Shown: positions 33,987-43,015 of the stretch, piece by piece
How the letters are laid out: each line of letters opens with the position of its first letter
Numbering within the stretch: position 1 is the first letter of the stretch
NCBI RefSeq assembly: GCF_000236705.1
Contig: NC_016599.1
Span: forward strand, 2,170,001-2,234,000
Source of the DNA: Owenweeksia hongkongensis DSM 17368
GTDB taxonomy: Bacteria > Bacteroidota > Bacteroidia > Flavobacteriales > Schleiferiaceae
Reading direction: 5' to 3'
DNA: 64,000 bases
Translations under genes and position numbers: made by a program
Notes under the pieces: generated by a model
Database searches by the model: none
What the model saw: only the letters and a program-made list of their open reading frames with translations
Told to the model about the DNA's origin: nothing

Positions 33987-35678
33987 ATGAAAAAATCAGC
34001 TACACTTCTCTCAATTGGTGGAATACTTTTTTCCACATTTTCTTACTCTCAATTAGCGGTAGATTCTATAGAGATCAACACCTTAAAAGCCCGTGTATAT
34101 TCAGATGGTGGCATTGAAGAAATGCAAACCTTTGATGACACTACATACAATACCCTGCTATATGCTGATGGACTTTGGCTGGCAAGCTATGACACGTCCA
34201 CTAATACGCTACATCAATCTGCTCAAACCTATCGCCAGGATGGATTGGACTTTGTGCCTGGGCCCGTTTCAAATGACCCAAATGCTACCACCAAATGGGA
34301 CAAAGTATATCGGGTAAACCTTCAAACACTTACCGATTTCAAAAATGGTAATACCGGTGGTATCCCTCAAGAAATAGCAGACTGGCCTGCGCATGGCGAC
34401 ACCACCATGGGTGAAGCTTACTATCTAGCCCCTTTTGTGGATGTAAACAATGATGGGCATTATGTTCCAGCGGATGGCGATTATCCACAGATAAGAGGTG
34501 ATGAAGCCATTTACACTATTTTCAATGACGCCAACGGCAGAACTACCCCTGCCGGAGTTGGTCTTGGTGTAGAAGTACACTCAATGCTTTATGGGTATAG
34601 AACCGGTGGTATTGAAGACAGTGTTCTGTTTCGCGAATACCGCATTATCAATCGTTCTAATAGATCTTACTCTGGTGCTTATATGGGTATTTTTGCTGAC
34701 TTTGACTTGGGCAATTCGAGAGACGATTTGAATGGCACCAATATTTGGGCAAATAGTGTTTTCTCTTATAACGGAGACTCAGATGATGAAGGCCCAGCGG
34801 GATTTGGTTTAAACTTAGCAACATGTGGTATGCGAATGTTACAAGGCCCACCAGCTCCTTTTGGTGATGGTAAGGATAATGACAAAGATGGTTGTAGAGA
34901 TGGTGTGAGAAACGCCAGTGGTGTATGCGTACCGGAAAACTTAGCAACAGGTGTTCGCGAGCAAATACTTTTAAGTGGCTCCATGCATTATTACAACATG
35001 CCTGGTAACCAAGGTAACCCAGATACTCCTTTGGACTATCACCAATATCTGCAGAGCAAGTGGAAAAATGGAAATGATTTAATCATTGAAAATCCTTCTG
35101 GCTTTTTAGATAATAACAATGGTGATGGTTATGTAGCAAATAATGTAGGGCCTACCACACTGTTTTCCTTTCCAGGTGACACTTATGACACCACTGGCAA
35201 CTCCTTACCTAGTAGTGCAACCAATTGGTTTGCCTCTCCCAATAGCAGCAATGATGTAAAATCGCTCGCCATTGCCGGACCATTTAACCTGAACCAAGGT
35301 GAAGAATTTACAGTAGCAACAGCATATGTATGGGCTCGCAATGCGAATGTTGACCATGGTTATGGGAAAATAAATGAACTACTAGAAAACCTAGGAAACA
35401 ACTATAACAATCAGCCAGTGCGTACCGTAGGCATAAATGCTTACAAGGCAAATCAAAACTATCAACTAAGCTTTAATACCGCTTCTGCGGAATGGGCTAT
35501 TATTAATGATGAGGATAAAAACCTAAGTTTTGAACTGTATACCACCACTGGCCAACTGATGACCAAATTTGATGTAGATTCAGATTCAAAACGTACTATC
35601 CCAACCCAAGGATTTGCAAAAGGCGTTTATCTTTTGGTGGAAACTAAAACAGGTGAGGCGCATAAGATTACGAAATAG
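33987..35678 (+). CDS. Secreted T9SS protein of a Bacteroidota-specific family
   Basis: 563 aa with a signal peptide ending STFSYSQ. The central part contains family-like motifs: YLAPFVDVNNDGHYVPADGD then YPQIRGDEAIYTIFND, and FREYRIINRSNRSYSGAYMG with Asp/Asn-rich loops (DGKDNDKDGCRDG) that look Ca2+-binding. The C-terminus resembles a T9SS sorting domain (FELYTTTGQLMTKFD, GVYLLVETKTG, HKITK). Proteins of this layout are common in marine Bacteroidota and lack a known activity. It is transcribed alone and closed by a terminator. Confidence 0.85.
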   Translation: MKKSATLLSIGGILFSTFSYSQLAVDSIEINTLKARVYSDGGIEEMQTFDDTTYNTLLYADGLWLASYDTSTNTLHQSAQTYRQDGLDFVPGPVSNDPNATTKWDKVYRVNLQTLTDFKNGNTGGIPQEIADWPAHGDTTMGEAYYLAPFVDVNNDGHYVPADGDYPQIRGDEAIYTIFNDANGRTTPAGVGLGVEVHSMLYGYRTGGIEDSVLFREYRIINRSNRSYSGAYMGIFADFDLGNSRDDLNGTNIWANSVFSYNGDSDDEGPAGFGLNLATCGMRMLQGPPAPFGDGKDNDKDGCRDGVRNASGVCVPENLATGVREQILLSGSMHYYNMPGNQGNPDTPLDYHQYLQSKWKNGNDLIIENPSGFLDNNNGDGYVANNVGPTTLFSFPGDTYDTTGNSLPSSATNWFASPNSSNDVKSLAIAGPFNLNQGEEFTVATAYVWARNANVDHGYGKINELLENLGNNYNNQPVRTVGINAYKANQNYQLSFNTASAEWAIINDEDKNLSFELYTTTGQLMTKFDVDSDSKRTIPTQGFAKGVYLLVETKTGEAHKITK

Positions 35679-35706
35679 TAGATTGATTGTAGAAAAATGG
35701 GAATAC

Positions 35707-35744
35707 GAACCGCTTCGAATTAGTTTTGGAGCGGTTCTTTTTTT
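35707..35744 (+). terminator. Terminator after the 563-aa T9SS gene
   Basis: GAACCGCT (35707-35714) pairs with AGCGGTTC (35730-35737) across a 15-nt loop and is followed by seven T. Confidence 0.85.
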
Positions 35745-35880
35745 CAATAACTTTTTAAGTTTTCTAGACTTGAAGGTTTATGGTGCAGGACTTTTTCATT
35801 CTCTTCAAAACCCTGATGATTATCATTTACTCATGGGTTTTAGAATTGTTAAATTTGGGGCATCATAAATCAGAATAAAT

Positions 35881-37038
35881 ATGCCCTTTTATCATAAACA
35901 GGGAAATATCCCGCATAAGCGACATACTACTTTCAAAAAACCTGATGGTGGCCTTTACTACGAAGAGCTATTCGGAACGGTAGGTTTTGACGGTATGTCA
36001 TCACTTTTGTACCACGTACATCGCCCTACACAGGTGAAAAAAATCATTGGTCAAAAAGACGTTTCTCCAAAAGTAGTGGTGAGTAAAAATATCACCAGCC
36101 GCATGCTACAAGGCTGGAATGTAAAGCCCGTTGATGATTACCTTGAATCACGTGTTGCCGTTTTGGTAAACAATGACCTTGAAATTTCATTGGCCGCTCC
36201 GCGCAAATCACAAACCGAGTATTTCTACAAAAATGCCGATGCTGATGAAATGATTTTTGTGCACAAAGGCACAGGAACTTTACGCACCTTTTTAGGAAAC
36301 ATAAAATTCGGTTATGGTGATTATTTGGTGATTCCTCGTGGTATGATTTACCAATTTGAGTTTGACACTGAAGACAACCGCCTGTTTATTGTGGATTCAT
36401 TTTCTCCACTTTACACACCTAAGCGTTACCGCAACTGGTTTGGTCAAATGCTTGAGCACTCTCCATTTTGTGAGCGCGATCTTCGCAGACCTGAAAACCT
36501 GGAAACACATGATGAGAAAGGCGATTTTGTGATGAAAATCAAAAAAGAAGGAACCCTTCACGAATTGGTTTATGCCACACACCCTTTTGACGTTGTAGGT
36601 TGGGATGGTTACAATTTCCCGTATGCATTTAATATTAAAGATTTTGAACCGATAACTGGTAGAGTACACCAGCCACCACCCGTGCATCAAACTTTTGAAG
36701 CAGCCGGTTTTGTGGTTTGCTCATTCTGTCCACGTTTATATGATTATCACCCAGAAGCAATTCCTGCACCTTACAACCATAGCAACATTGACAGTGATGA
36801 AGTGCTGTATTATGTAGATGGTGATTTTATGAGCCGTAATCACGTTGACAAGGGCTTTATCAGCCTACACCCTGCCGGGATACCTCACGGGCCGCACCCT
36901 GGAGCTATGGAACGTTCTATTGGCCAAACGGTAACGGAAGAGCTGGCTGTGATGGTAGATACTTTTAAGCCACTAAGACTTACTCAAGCAGCTTTGGATC
37001 TTGATGATGGTGAATACTGGAACAGTTGGGTAGAATAA
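35881..37038 (+). CDS. hmgA: Homogentisate 1,2-dioxygenase
   Basis: 385 aa. The cupin-type Fe(II) site is in the second half: AAGFVVCSFCPRLYDYHPEA then NHSNIDSDEVLYYVDGDFM (Glu ligand region), and HPAGIPHGPHPGAMERSIG with the His ligands. It opens the aromatic ring of homogentisate to maleylacetoacetate. Its substrate is made by HPPD, encoded at 41341, so both central steps of tyrosine breakdown are here though not adjacent. Length matches the shorter Bacteroidota form. A terminator follows. Confidence 0.92.
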   Translation: MPFYHKQGNIPHKRHTTFKKPDGGLYYEELFGTVGFDGMSSLLYHVHRPTQVKKIIGQKDVSPKVVVSKNITSRMLQGWNVKPVDDYLESRVAVLVNNDLEISLAAPRKSQTEYFYKNADADEMIFVHKGTGTLRTFLGNIKFGYGDYLVIPRGMIYQFEFDTEDNRLFIVDSFSPLYTPKRYRNWFGQMLEHSPFCERDLRRPENLETHDEKGDFVMKIKKEGTLHELVYATHPFDVVGWDGYNFPYAFNIKDFEPITGRVHQPPPVHQTFEAAGFVVCSFCPRLYDYHPEAIPAPYNHSNIDSDEVLYYVDGDFMSRNHVDKGFISLHPAGIPHGPHPGAMERSIGQTVTEELAVMVDTFKPLRLTQAALDLDDGEYWNSWVE

Positions 37039-37061
37039 TCCACACTGAAACATAAAAATGT

Positions 37062-37089
37062 AAAAGGAGCTTTCGGGCTCCTTTTTTTT
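37062..37089 (+). terminator. Terminator after hmgA
   Basis: AAGGAGC pairs with GCTCCTT around a 6-nt loop and is followed by a run of T to 37089. Confidence 0.85.
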
Positions 37090-37099
37090 GGCTTTGGTA

Positions 37100-37220
37100 A
37101 AGTTTTGACCACGGAGAACTCCGAGCACCCATAATATTAACCACTGAGTACAGTGGGTTTCACAGAGTTTTATTTGCGACCCGCTCCGAAGCATTTCGGG
37201 TGCTTTGCCTGAAATCAATA
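37100..37220. repeat. Interspersed intergenic repeat, inverted copy
   Basis: Read on the minus strand it holds CCGAAATGCTTCGGAGCGGG, then CGCAAA, AAAACTCTGTGAAACCC and CTCCGTGGT. The same blocks in the opposite orientation occur at 42760-42960. Noncoding, with internal short inverted repeats. Confidence 0.65.
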
Positions 37221-37235
37221 GCTAAATTGATTTCA

Positions 37236-37268
37236 CAAAAAAAGGGACACCTTTCGGCATCCCTTTTC
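37236..37268 (-). terminator. Terminator after the acyltransferase gene
   Basis: On the minus strand AAAAGGGA/TCCCTTTT with a GCC/GGT extension and GAAA loop runs into seven T. Confidence 0.85.
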
Positions 37269-37291
37269 TTAAAACTATATAATAATTGATC

Positions 37292-38572
37292 TTATCCCTC
37301 TTTTGCAGGATTGATCATTTCTTGCTTATAATAACCTTCACTAAGGCGTTGACCCATTTTCTTAAAGGCCTCAATAGTCAATTCAATATCCTCTTCGTTG
37401 TGCATTGCAGTAGGAATAAGGCGTAGCAAAATCATTCCCTTAGGAATAACCGGATATACTACGATTGAACAGAAAATACCGAAGTTCTCACGAAGATCCA
37501 TCACCATTTGAGTAGCTTCTTCTACAGAACCCTTCATGTATACAGGAGTAACGCAGCTATTGGTTACACCAATATCAAAACCTGCATCAGTAAGATGCTT
37601 TTGTAGTGAACTAGCGTTCTCCCATAGCTTTTGCTTAAGCTCAGGCTTGGTCTTCAATAGCTCAAGACGCTTAAGGTTACCCACCACTAATGGCATAGGC
37701 AACGATTTAGCAAAAATCTGTGAACGCATATTGTACTGTAGGTACTGAATGATGTCTTTATCACCAGCAAGGAAAGCTCCTACACTAGCCATAGACTTTG
37801 CGAAAGTTGCAAAGTAAATATCGATATCATCCTGCACACCCTGCTCTTCTCCAGCTCCAGCACCGGTTTTACCCAAAGTACCGAATCCGTGAGCATCATC
37901 CACCATAAGGCGGAAATTGTATTTCTCTTTAAGAGCTACTACTTCTTTAAGTAGACCTTGATCTCCACGCATACCAAATACACCTTCAGTAATTACAAGG
38001 ATACCTCCACCTGTACCGTCTACCAATTTGGTAGCGCGCTGAAGGTTTTTCTCAAGGCTGTCCATATCATTGTGAGCATACACAAGGCGCTTACCTAAGT
38101 GCATACGTACACCATCAACAATACATGCATGGCTTTCTGAATCATATACTACCACATCGTTTCTGTCAAGTACAGAATCAATGGCAGACATAATTCCCTG
38201 GTAACCGAAGTTTACCAATACTGCCTTCTCTTTACCTACAAATTCGGCAAGTTCATTCTCCAGTTGGTCATGATAATCTGTGTTTCCAGACATCATTCTA
38301 GAACCCATTGGATAAGCTAACCCCCAGTCAGCAGATGCTTCAGCATCAGCCTTGCGAATTTCAGGATGCTCTGCCAATCCAAGGTAATTGTTGATACTCC
38401 AGCAGATAACCTCTTTTCCGTGAAACTTCATGCGGTTAGAAATTCTACCCTCAAGCTTTGGGAAAATGTAATATCCCTCTGCTGCGTCTGCATATTGGCC
38501 TAATGGCCCTTTGTTGGTTACGATCTTTGAAAAAAGATCAACTGTTCCCACTTTTTGGTCTGTTGCTTCCAT
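37292..38572 (-). CDS. Alpha-oxoamine synthase (serine palmitoyltransferase-like; candidate cysteate acyltransferase)
   Basis: 426 aa, fold type I PLP enzyme. Key positions: SHAC at 147-150 (His stacking on PLP), DDAHGFG at 225-231 (Asp225 and His228), and Schiff-base Lys259 in FATFAKSMASVGAF. The KSMASVG context resembles serine palmitoyltransferase more than KBL or BioF. In Bacteroidota this group includes enzymes that condense acyl-CoA with serine (sphingolipids) or cysteate (sulfonolipids). The upstream gene is a cysteine-synthase-like enzyme, so cysteate is the more attractive amino-acid substrate. That assignment is inference. Confidence 0.8.
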   Translation of the reverse strand: MEATDQKVGTVDLFSKIVTNKGPLGQYADAAEGYYIFPKLEGRISNRMKFHGKEVICWSINNYLGLAEHPEIRKADAEASADWGLAYPMGSRMMSGNTDYHDQLENELAEFVGKEKAVLVNFGYQGIMSAIDSVLDRNDVVVYDSESHACIVDGVRMHLGKRLVYAHNDMDSLEKNLQRATKLVDGTGGGILVITEGVFGMRGDQGLLKEVVALKEKYNFRLMVDDAHGFGTLGKTGAGAGEEQGVQDDIDIYFATFAKSMASVGAFLAGDKDIIQYLQYNMRSQIFAKSLPMPLVVGNLKRLELLKTKPELKQKLWENASSLQKHLTDAGFDIGVTNSCVTPVYMKGSVEEATQMVMDLRENFGIFCSIVVYPVIPKGMILLRLIPTAMHNEEDIELTIEAFKKMGQRLSEGYYKQEMINPAKEG

Positions 38573-38635
38573 ACCCTAATCTATACTTAATATTGTTTGC
38601 GGAAATCGTGTTTCCTAAAACTCCGTTTTGAGAGA

Positions 38636-38668
38636 GGTGCTAAAAATGTAATGTAAACATTTAGCGCC
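38636..38668 (-). other. Intergenic hairpin between the two PLP-enzyme genes
   Basis: GGTGCTAAAAATGT pairs with ACATTTAGCGCC with one bulged A and a 7-nt loop. No T-run follows, so it looks more like an mRNA stability or processing element than a terminator. Confidence 0.45.
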
Positions 38669-38675
38669 TTAGTTA

Positions 38676-39713
38676 TTACAGCTGCAAGCCGCTTTTTTCA
38701 ACCGTTTTTGGTTCATAATCAACGCGATTGAGAAAATTATTTTCACTCATCCATTGATTACTATATAATTTACTCAGATATCCTGCTCCATGATCTGGCA
38801 GTACAACTACCACTACAGAGTCAGGTGTAAATTCATCTTTCATATGATAAAGAGCCTCTACAGCTGCTCCACCAGAAGGCCCAGGCATGATAGATTCCGT
38901 TTTTGCCAATTCACGAGCACGCAGCAAACTTGGCTTATCATCTACCTGATAAAATTTGTCAATATTTTCAAAAAGCACGGAACTCGGGATGATGCTTTTT
39001 CCAACACCTTCCAATTTGTACGGCTTTATTTCATTTTCATCTAACACACCATCAGTGTGATACTTCGTTAATACAGATCCATAAGCATCTACACCCAATA
39101 CTCGGATATCCGCATTTTGCTCCTTTAGAAACTTAGAAGTACCAGATATGGTACCACCAGAACCAACACAAGCTACATAGTGTGTAATCTTTCCTTCGGT
39201 TTGTTTCCAAATTTCAGGACCGGTAAGTGCATAATGAGCCTCAACATTACTATCGTTGTAATATTGATTGATGTATACTGAATTTGGAGTTTCTGCGTGA
39301 AGCGTTTTTGCACGCTCATAGTATGACTCCGGGTGATCGGCATGAGCCTCTTTAGGGCAAATAACCACTTGGGCTCCATAAGCCTCCATCAAAGCTTTCT
39401 TTTCAAAAGAAATTTTGGTGGTGGTAAAAAGAACACATTTGTATCCTTTAAGTGCAGCAACCATAGCTAAGCTACGGCCAGTATTGCCACTTGTTGATTC
39501 TATTACTGTACCTCCGGGCGAAAGCTGGCCATTCCTTTCCGCTTTTTCAATAGCATATAAAGCGATGCGGTCTTTGGCAGAATGTCCGGGGTTGAATGAC
39601 TCTAACTTAGCGTATACATTAGTGTTCAAGTCTTTGGATGCCTGCTGAAGGCGAATTAGCGGTGTATCGCCAATAGTTTCCAAAATACTCTCCTTTGCTC
39701 CTTTCAATCTCAT
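38676..39713 (-). CDS. Cysteine-synthase/CBS-like PLP enzyme (candidate cysteate synthase)
   Basis: 345 aa from ATG 39713, where the family N-terminus begins (AKESILETIGDTPLIRL); an upstream ATG (39773) adds 20 residues of doubtful value, although the predicted transcript start allows it. PLP Lys47 lies in NPGHSAKDRIA, phosphate-binding STSGNTG at ~73-79, and GSGGTISG and MPGPSGGAAVEAL further on. The O-acetylserine or O-phosphoserine acceptor cannot be told by eye. It lies 103 bp upstream of the SPT-like gene on the same strand. Together they match the logic of capnine biosynthesis, in which a cysteine-synthase-like enzyme makes cysteate. It could instead be ordinary cysteine synthase. Confidence 0.75.
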   Translation of the reverse strand: MRLKGAKESILETIGDTPLIRLQQASKDLNTNVYAKLESFNPGHSAKDRIALYAIEKAERNGQLSPGGTVIESTSGNTGRSLAMVAALKGYKCVLFTTTKISFEKKALMEAYGAQVVICPKEAHADHPESYYERAKTLHAETPNSVYINQYYNDSNVEAHYALTGPEIWKQTEGKITHYVACVGSGGTISGTSKFLKEQNADIRVLGVDAYGSVLTKYHTDGVLDENEIKPYKLEGVGKSIIPSSVLFENIDKFYQVDDKPSLLRARELAKTESIMPGPSGGAAVEALYHMKDEFTPDSVVVVVLPDHGAGYLSKLYSNQWMSENNFLNRVDYEPKTVEKSGLQL

Positions 39714-39795
39714 AAAATCAATTTCAGCGGCTCGTTTTTTAAAAGGCCTTAGAAGAAGACATGACAACCCCAACCAACCTTTTTTAATGAAGGCG

Positions 39796-39803
39796 CAAAT
39801 ATA
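39796..39803 (-). promoter_or_regulatory. Candidate -7 box for the two PLP-enzyme genes
   Basis: TATATTTG on the minus strand, a full TAnnTTTG match. The predicted transcript begins near 39789, ahead of both possible starts of the cysteine-synthase-like gene. No -33 TTG seen. Confidence 0.4.
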
Positions 39804-39840
39804 ATGATATGAAGGAATAAGAGCGCGTGGGACACATATT

Positions 39841-41226
39841 TTAGTTTTTTATCATTTTGAGCGTGAATGAGTTTCCACGTTTGTCCGCTACCAGCAAGCT
39901 ATACACGCCTGACACTAAATGATTTGTTTCCATGCGAAATGGGTAAGTAAGCTCCTTTTTCTCCACCACAGCACCCGATATATCCGTCACAAAAACGTCA
40001 ATTATAGCCTGATCGTCAAGTCCTTTTATAAAAATAACATCATTTGCCGGGTTGGGGTATAAACTCAATTGCCCCTGATTTGGAGCATCAGTATCAAAAA
40101 TAGTGAGTGGGCTGAAGTTGCCGAGACTGTCGAGGTGGAGGTAGTAGGTATCGTAACCTCCATTCATAGTGTCCTCTATTTCCCCTATAATTATTGCTCC
40201 ACCATCATCCGTAGCCACGCTATTTACCACCCAAATATCCCGGTTAAAAAAACGTGTGATGGTCTTTTTCAACTGTAATTTTTCATCCACAAACATTATC
40301 TTAAGGCAGGGAATATCCTCTAAGTATAAACTATCCCACCTATATGGCAACAGCAACTCACCTGACTTTAACACACATCCTTCCTTGTAATAAGTATACA
40401 TGTCATACCCATAAAGCTTAGTAAAAGCTGCACTATCAATCGAATTACCTGCACTATCGGTTTTATGTATATAAACCCCAATCTCTACTGGAAGTGATTG
40501 AGCCATAACCCATCCTGTAACATAAAAATGTCCATCTGGATGCGGCAAAACCTTATGTACGAAAGAGGTTCCGTAACCTGCAATTGTATCCAACTCCAAG
40601 GTAACACCGTCCAGTCGCATTCTAGTCTCCCCCCTAATCAACAACAAATCTCCACCATCTATCTCTAGCGCAGCCTCCAAAATGTACGTCCCATTTAGAA
40701 AAATAGTATCTTTTATAAGATTTCCACTCAGGTCGTATTTACCCACATAAAAATCCCTTCGCCTCCACACGTCACCACCATATAGATATAGTAGAGAATC
40801 ACCAACCACCAACAAATCATGAGGGAGCACAGTAGTTGGCGGCAAGGCCTTACGAGAGCTCACATTTAGAGCTGTGTCCATAAATAGCAATTCGCTTTCA
40901 TAAGGTTGGCCAGACTCCGTTTTAGCCATTAGCACAATAAAAAGAGAATCGCCAATAGGATCACTTATTGACAACACCCGCTTCCCAGGGGCCACCGATG
41001 AAAGAAACAAAGTATCCCGGTATGACATTGATTTATCTCCGCGTACAATAAAACTTTCCGCATTTCCACTACCATCTCTATACTGTAGTGAAATAAAAAC
41101 ACTATTCCCTACCATTTTCAAATCGAATAAGGCGAGGGATTCGTTCTGGTGGAAAATGTATTCGGTTTGAGCCAAAACCATTGAACTGAGCAAGGCAAAA
41201 AAGGTAAGTAGTGTTAGTTTTTTCAT
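39841..41226 (-). CDS. Secreted T9SS protein with propeller-like body
   Basis: 461 aa with a signal peptide ending SSMVLAQ. The middle has recurring Asp/Gly strand motifs (DSLFIVLMAKTESGQPY, DSLLYLYGGDVW, DGGAIIIGEIEDT) resembling a delta-60/propeller-type repeat protein. The C-terminus is a T9SS type A domain: LSLYPNPANDVIFIKGL, SGVYSLLVADKRG, LKMIKN. Divergent from hpd. No enzymatic residues seen; function unknown. Confidence 0.85.
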   Translation of the reverse strand: MKKLTLLTFFALLSSMVLAQTEYIFHQNESLALFDLKMVGNSVFISLQYRDGSGNAESFIVRGDKSMSYRDTLFLSSVAPGKRVLSISDPIGDSLFIVLMAKTESGQPYESELLFMDTALNVSSRKALPPTTVLPHDLLVVGDSLLYLYGGDVWRRRDFYVGKYDLSGNLIKDTIFLNGTYILEAALEIDGGDLLLIRGETRMRLDGVTLELDTIAGYGTSFVHKVLPHPDGHFYVTGWVMAQSLPVEIGVYIHKTDSAGNSIDSAAFTKLYGYDMYTYYKEGCVLKSGELLLPYRWDSLYLEDIPCLKIMFVDEKLQLKKTITRFFNRDIWVVNSVATDDGGAIIIGEIEDTMNGGYDTYYLHLDSLGNFSPLTIFDTDAPNQGQLSLYPNPANDVIFIKGLDDQAIIDVFVTDISGAVVEKKELTYPFRMETNHLVSGVYSLLVADKRGNSFTLKMIKN

Positions 41227-41313
41227 TTGGGAGTTTTGGTGAGTCAGATTAGTCTTTCAAAGAAAGGAAATTATTTATACCCAATCCAAACTTCCGCCCT
41301 ATACCACATTTCT

Positions 41314-41321
41314 TACCTTTG
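41314..41321 (+). promoter_or_regulatory. Candidate -7 box for hpd
   Basis: TACCTTTG, a full TAnnTTTG match 19 nt before the ATG. No -33 TTG at fitting distance. Confidence 0.45.
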
Positions 41322-41340
41322 CCAAAAAGCAATAATAGAT

Positions 41341-42486
41341 ATGGAGACAACATACGATAACAGTTCATTGAAGTTGAAGAAGGAATTCCCTGAGGCTGAA
41401 GACTTTTTACCTCTAAACGGAACCGACTATGTAGAGCTTTATGTAGCCAACGCCAAGCAAGCGGCTCACTTTTACCAAGCGGCTTTTGGTTTTCAGCCAC
41501 TAGCTTATTCAGGTCTAGAAACCGGAGTAAAAGATCGCAGCAGCTACGTATTAGTACAGGATAAAATTCGCATCGTACTTACATCGCCTCTTACTAAAGG
41601 TGGCCCTATTAATGAACACATCGACAAGCATGGTGATGGAATTAAAAATGTTGCCCTTTGGGTAGATGATGCTGCAAAAAGTTATGAGGAAACTACCAAG
41701 CGTGGTGCTGAGTCTACTTTTGCTCCCAAAACCATTGAAGATGAAAATGGAAAAGCTGTTCTTTCGGCTATCCGCACCTATGGTGAAACCAATCACATTT
41801 TTGTAGAGCGCAGCGCTTATGACGGCCCTTTCCTTCCTGGATACACTACTTGGAATCCTGAATACAAGCCAGCAAGTGTAGGCCTTAAATACATTGACCA
41901 CATGGTAGGTAATGTAGGTTGGAATGAAATGAATAAGTGGGTAGAGTTTTATGCCAAAGTAATGGGCTTTGCACAGCTTATTTCTTTTGATGATAAAGAT
42001 ATTTCTACCGACTACACTGCTCTAATGAGTAAGGTAATGACCAATGGCAATGGCCGTATTAAGTTTCCAATCAACGAGCCAGCTGAGGGTAAAAAGAAAT
42101 CTCAAATTGAGGAGTACATTGACTTTTACAATGGCGCAGGTGTGCAGCACGTAGCTTTGGCTACTGACAATATCATCGAAACCGTAACTCAAATGACTGA
42201 GCGTGGTGTTGAGTTTTTGCGTGTACCAGATGTATACTACGCAGATGTGTTAGACCGTGTGGGTAAAATTGATGAAGACCTGGAGCCTCTTAAGAAATTA
42301 GGTATTCTGATTGACAGAGATGATGAAGGTTACCTTCTTCAAATCTTCACCAAACCAGTGGGCGACCGTCCAACACTTTTCTTCGAAATCATTCAAAGAA
42401 AAGGAGCTACTTCTTTTGGAAAAGGAAACTTTAAAGCGCTTTTTGAAGCTATCGAAAGAGAGCAAGAGTCAAGAGGTACTTTGTAA
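41341..42486 (+). CDS. hpd: 4-Hydroxyphenylpyruvate dioxygenase
   Basis: 381 aa from ATG 41341; the reading frame extends upstream into noncoding sequence, and the family N-terminus starts at METTYDN. Both vicinal-oxygen-chelate domains are present. The Fe(II) ligands are the His in YIDHMVGNV, the His in GVQHVALATDNI and the Glu in PTLFFEIIQRKG. The C-terminal FGKGNFKALFEAIEREQESR is typical. It converts 4-hydroxyphenylpyruvate to homogentisate, the substrate of HmgA (35881). Followed by a terminator. Confidence 0.96.
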   Translation: METTYDNSSLKLKKEFPEAEDFLPLNGTDYVELYVANAKQAAHFYQAAFGFQPLAYSGLETGVKDRSSYVLVQDKIRIVLTSPLTKGGPINEHIDKHGDGIKNVALWVDDAAKSYEETTKRGAESTFAPKTIEDENGKAVLSAIRTYGETNHIFVERSAYDGPFLPGYTTWNPEYKPASVGLKYIDHMVGNVGWNEMNKWVEFYAKVMGFAQLISFDDKDISTDYTALMSKVMTNGNGRIKFPINEPAEGKKKSQIEEYIDFYNGAGVQHVALATDNIIETVTQMTERGVEFLRVPDVYYADVLDRVGKIDEDLEPLKKLGILIDRDDEGYLLQIFTKPVGDRPTLFFEIIQRKGATSFGKGNFKALFEAIEREQESRGTL

Positions 42487-42543
42487 TTTAGTTAACTAGT
42501 GTATTGGTTGATTTGTTAACTGGTACACATATTAATATTTAAG

Positions 42544-42575
42544 AGCAGGATTCAGAAATGGGTCCTGCTTTTTTT
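42544..42575 (+). terminator. Terminator after hpd
   Basis: AGCAGGA (42544-42550) pairs with TCCTGCT (42563-42569) across a 12-nt loop, followed by T to 42575. Confidence 0.85.
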
Positions 42576-42589
42576 GTTGAAAAAACTGG

Positions 42590-42970
42590 AACACTGATTA
42601 CACAGATTGTGTGGGTAATCGCGGAAAAGTTTTACGCAATAATTTCACGCAAAGCCGCAAAGAAAAAACTGGAACGCTGATGGCACGGATTGTTTGGATG
42701 ACTAAGGATTAACTCTGCTAAATCTACTTGCTATATTTTCACGTATAAACGCAAAGAAACTGACGCAAAAAACTCTGTGAAACCCTGTGCTCTCCGTGGT
42801 AAAAACAAACCACCAATTTCATCAATTTCACGGATTATCTCTGGGCTCATCCGCGTCATCTACGCGCTACGTTTTCATGCAAATCTCCGAAATGCTTCGG
42901 AGCGGGCCGCAAAGAAAGGCACGCAAAGAAAACTCTGTGAAGCTCTGTAAACTCTGTGGTAAAAATTGAA
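42590..42970. repeat. Cluster of interspersed intergenic repeats
   Basis: A noncoding patchwork of recurring phrases: AACTGGAAC(A/G)CTGAT twice, ACGCAAAG and CGCAAAGAAA several times, ACTCTGTGAA(A/G)C twice, CTCTGTGGTAAAAA and CTCCGTGGTAAAAA. The block CCGAAATGCTTCGGAGCGGG recurs inverted at 37180-37200. No reading frame in it looks coding. Confidence 0.7.
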
Positions 42971-43015
42971 AACTCAAAACCAATCAACTATTTAACAAAT
43001 TAACTAGTTCCTCAC

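Noticed and set aside
42787-42969. 60-aa open frame in the intergenic repeat cluster
   Set aside because: It lies wholly within the repeat vocabulary, with no ribosome-binding site or recognisable protein features.
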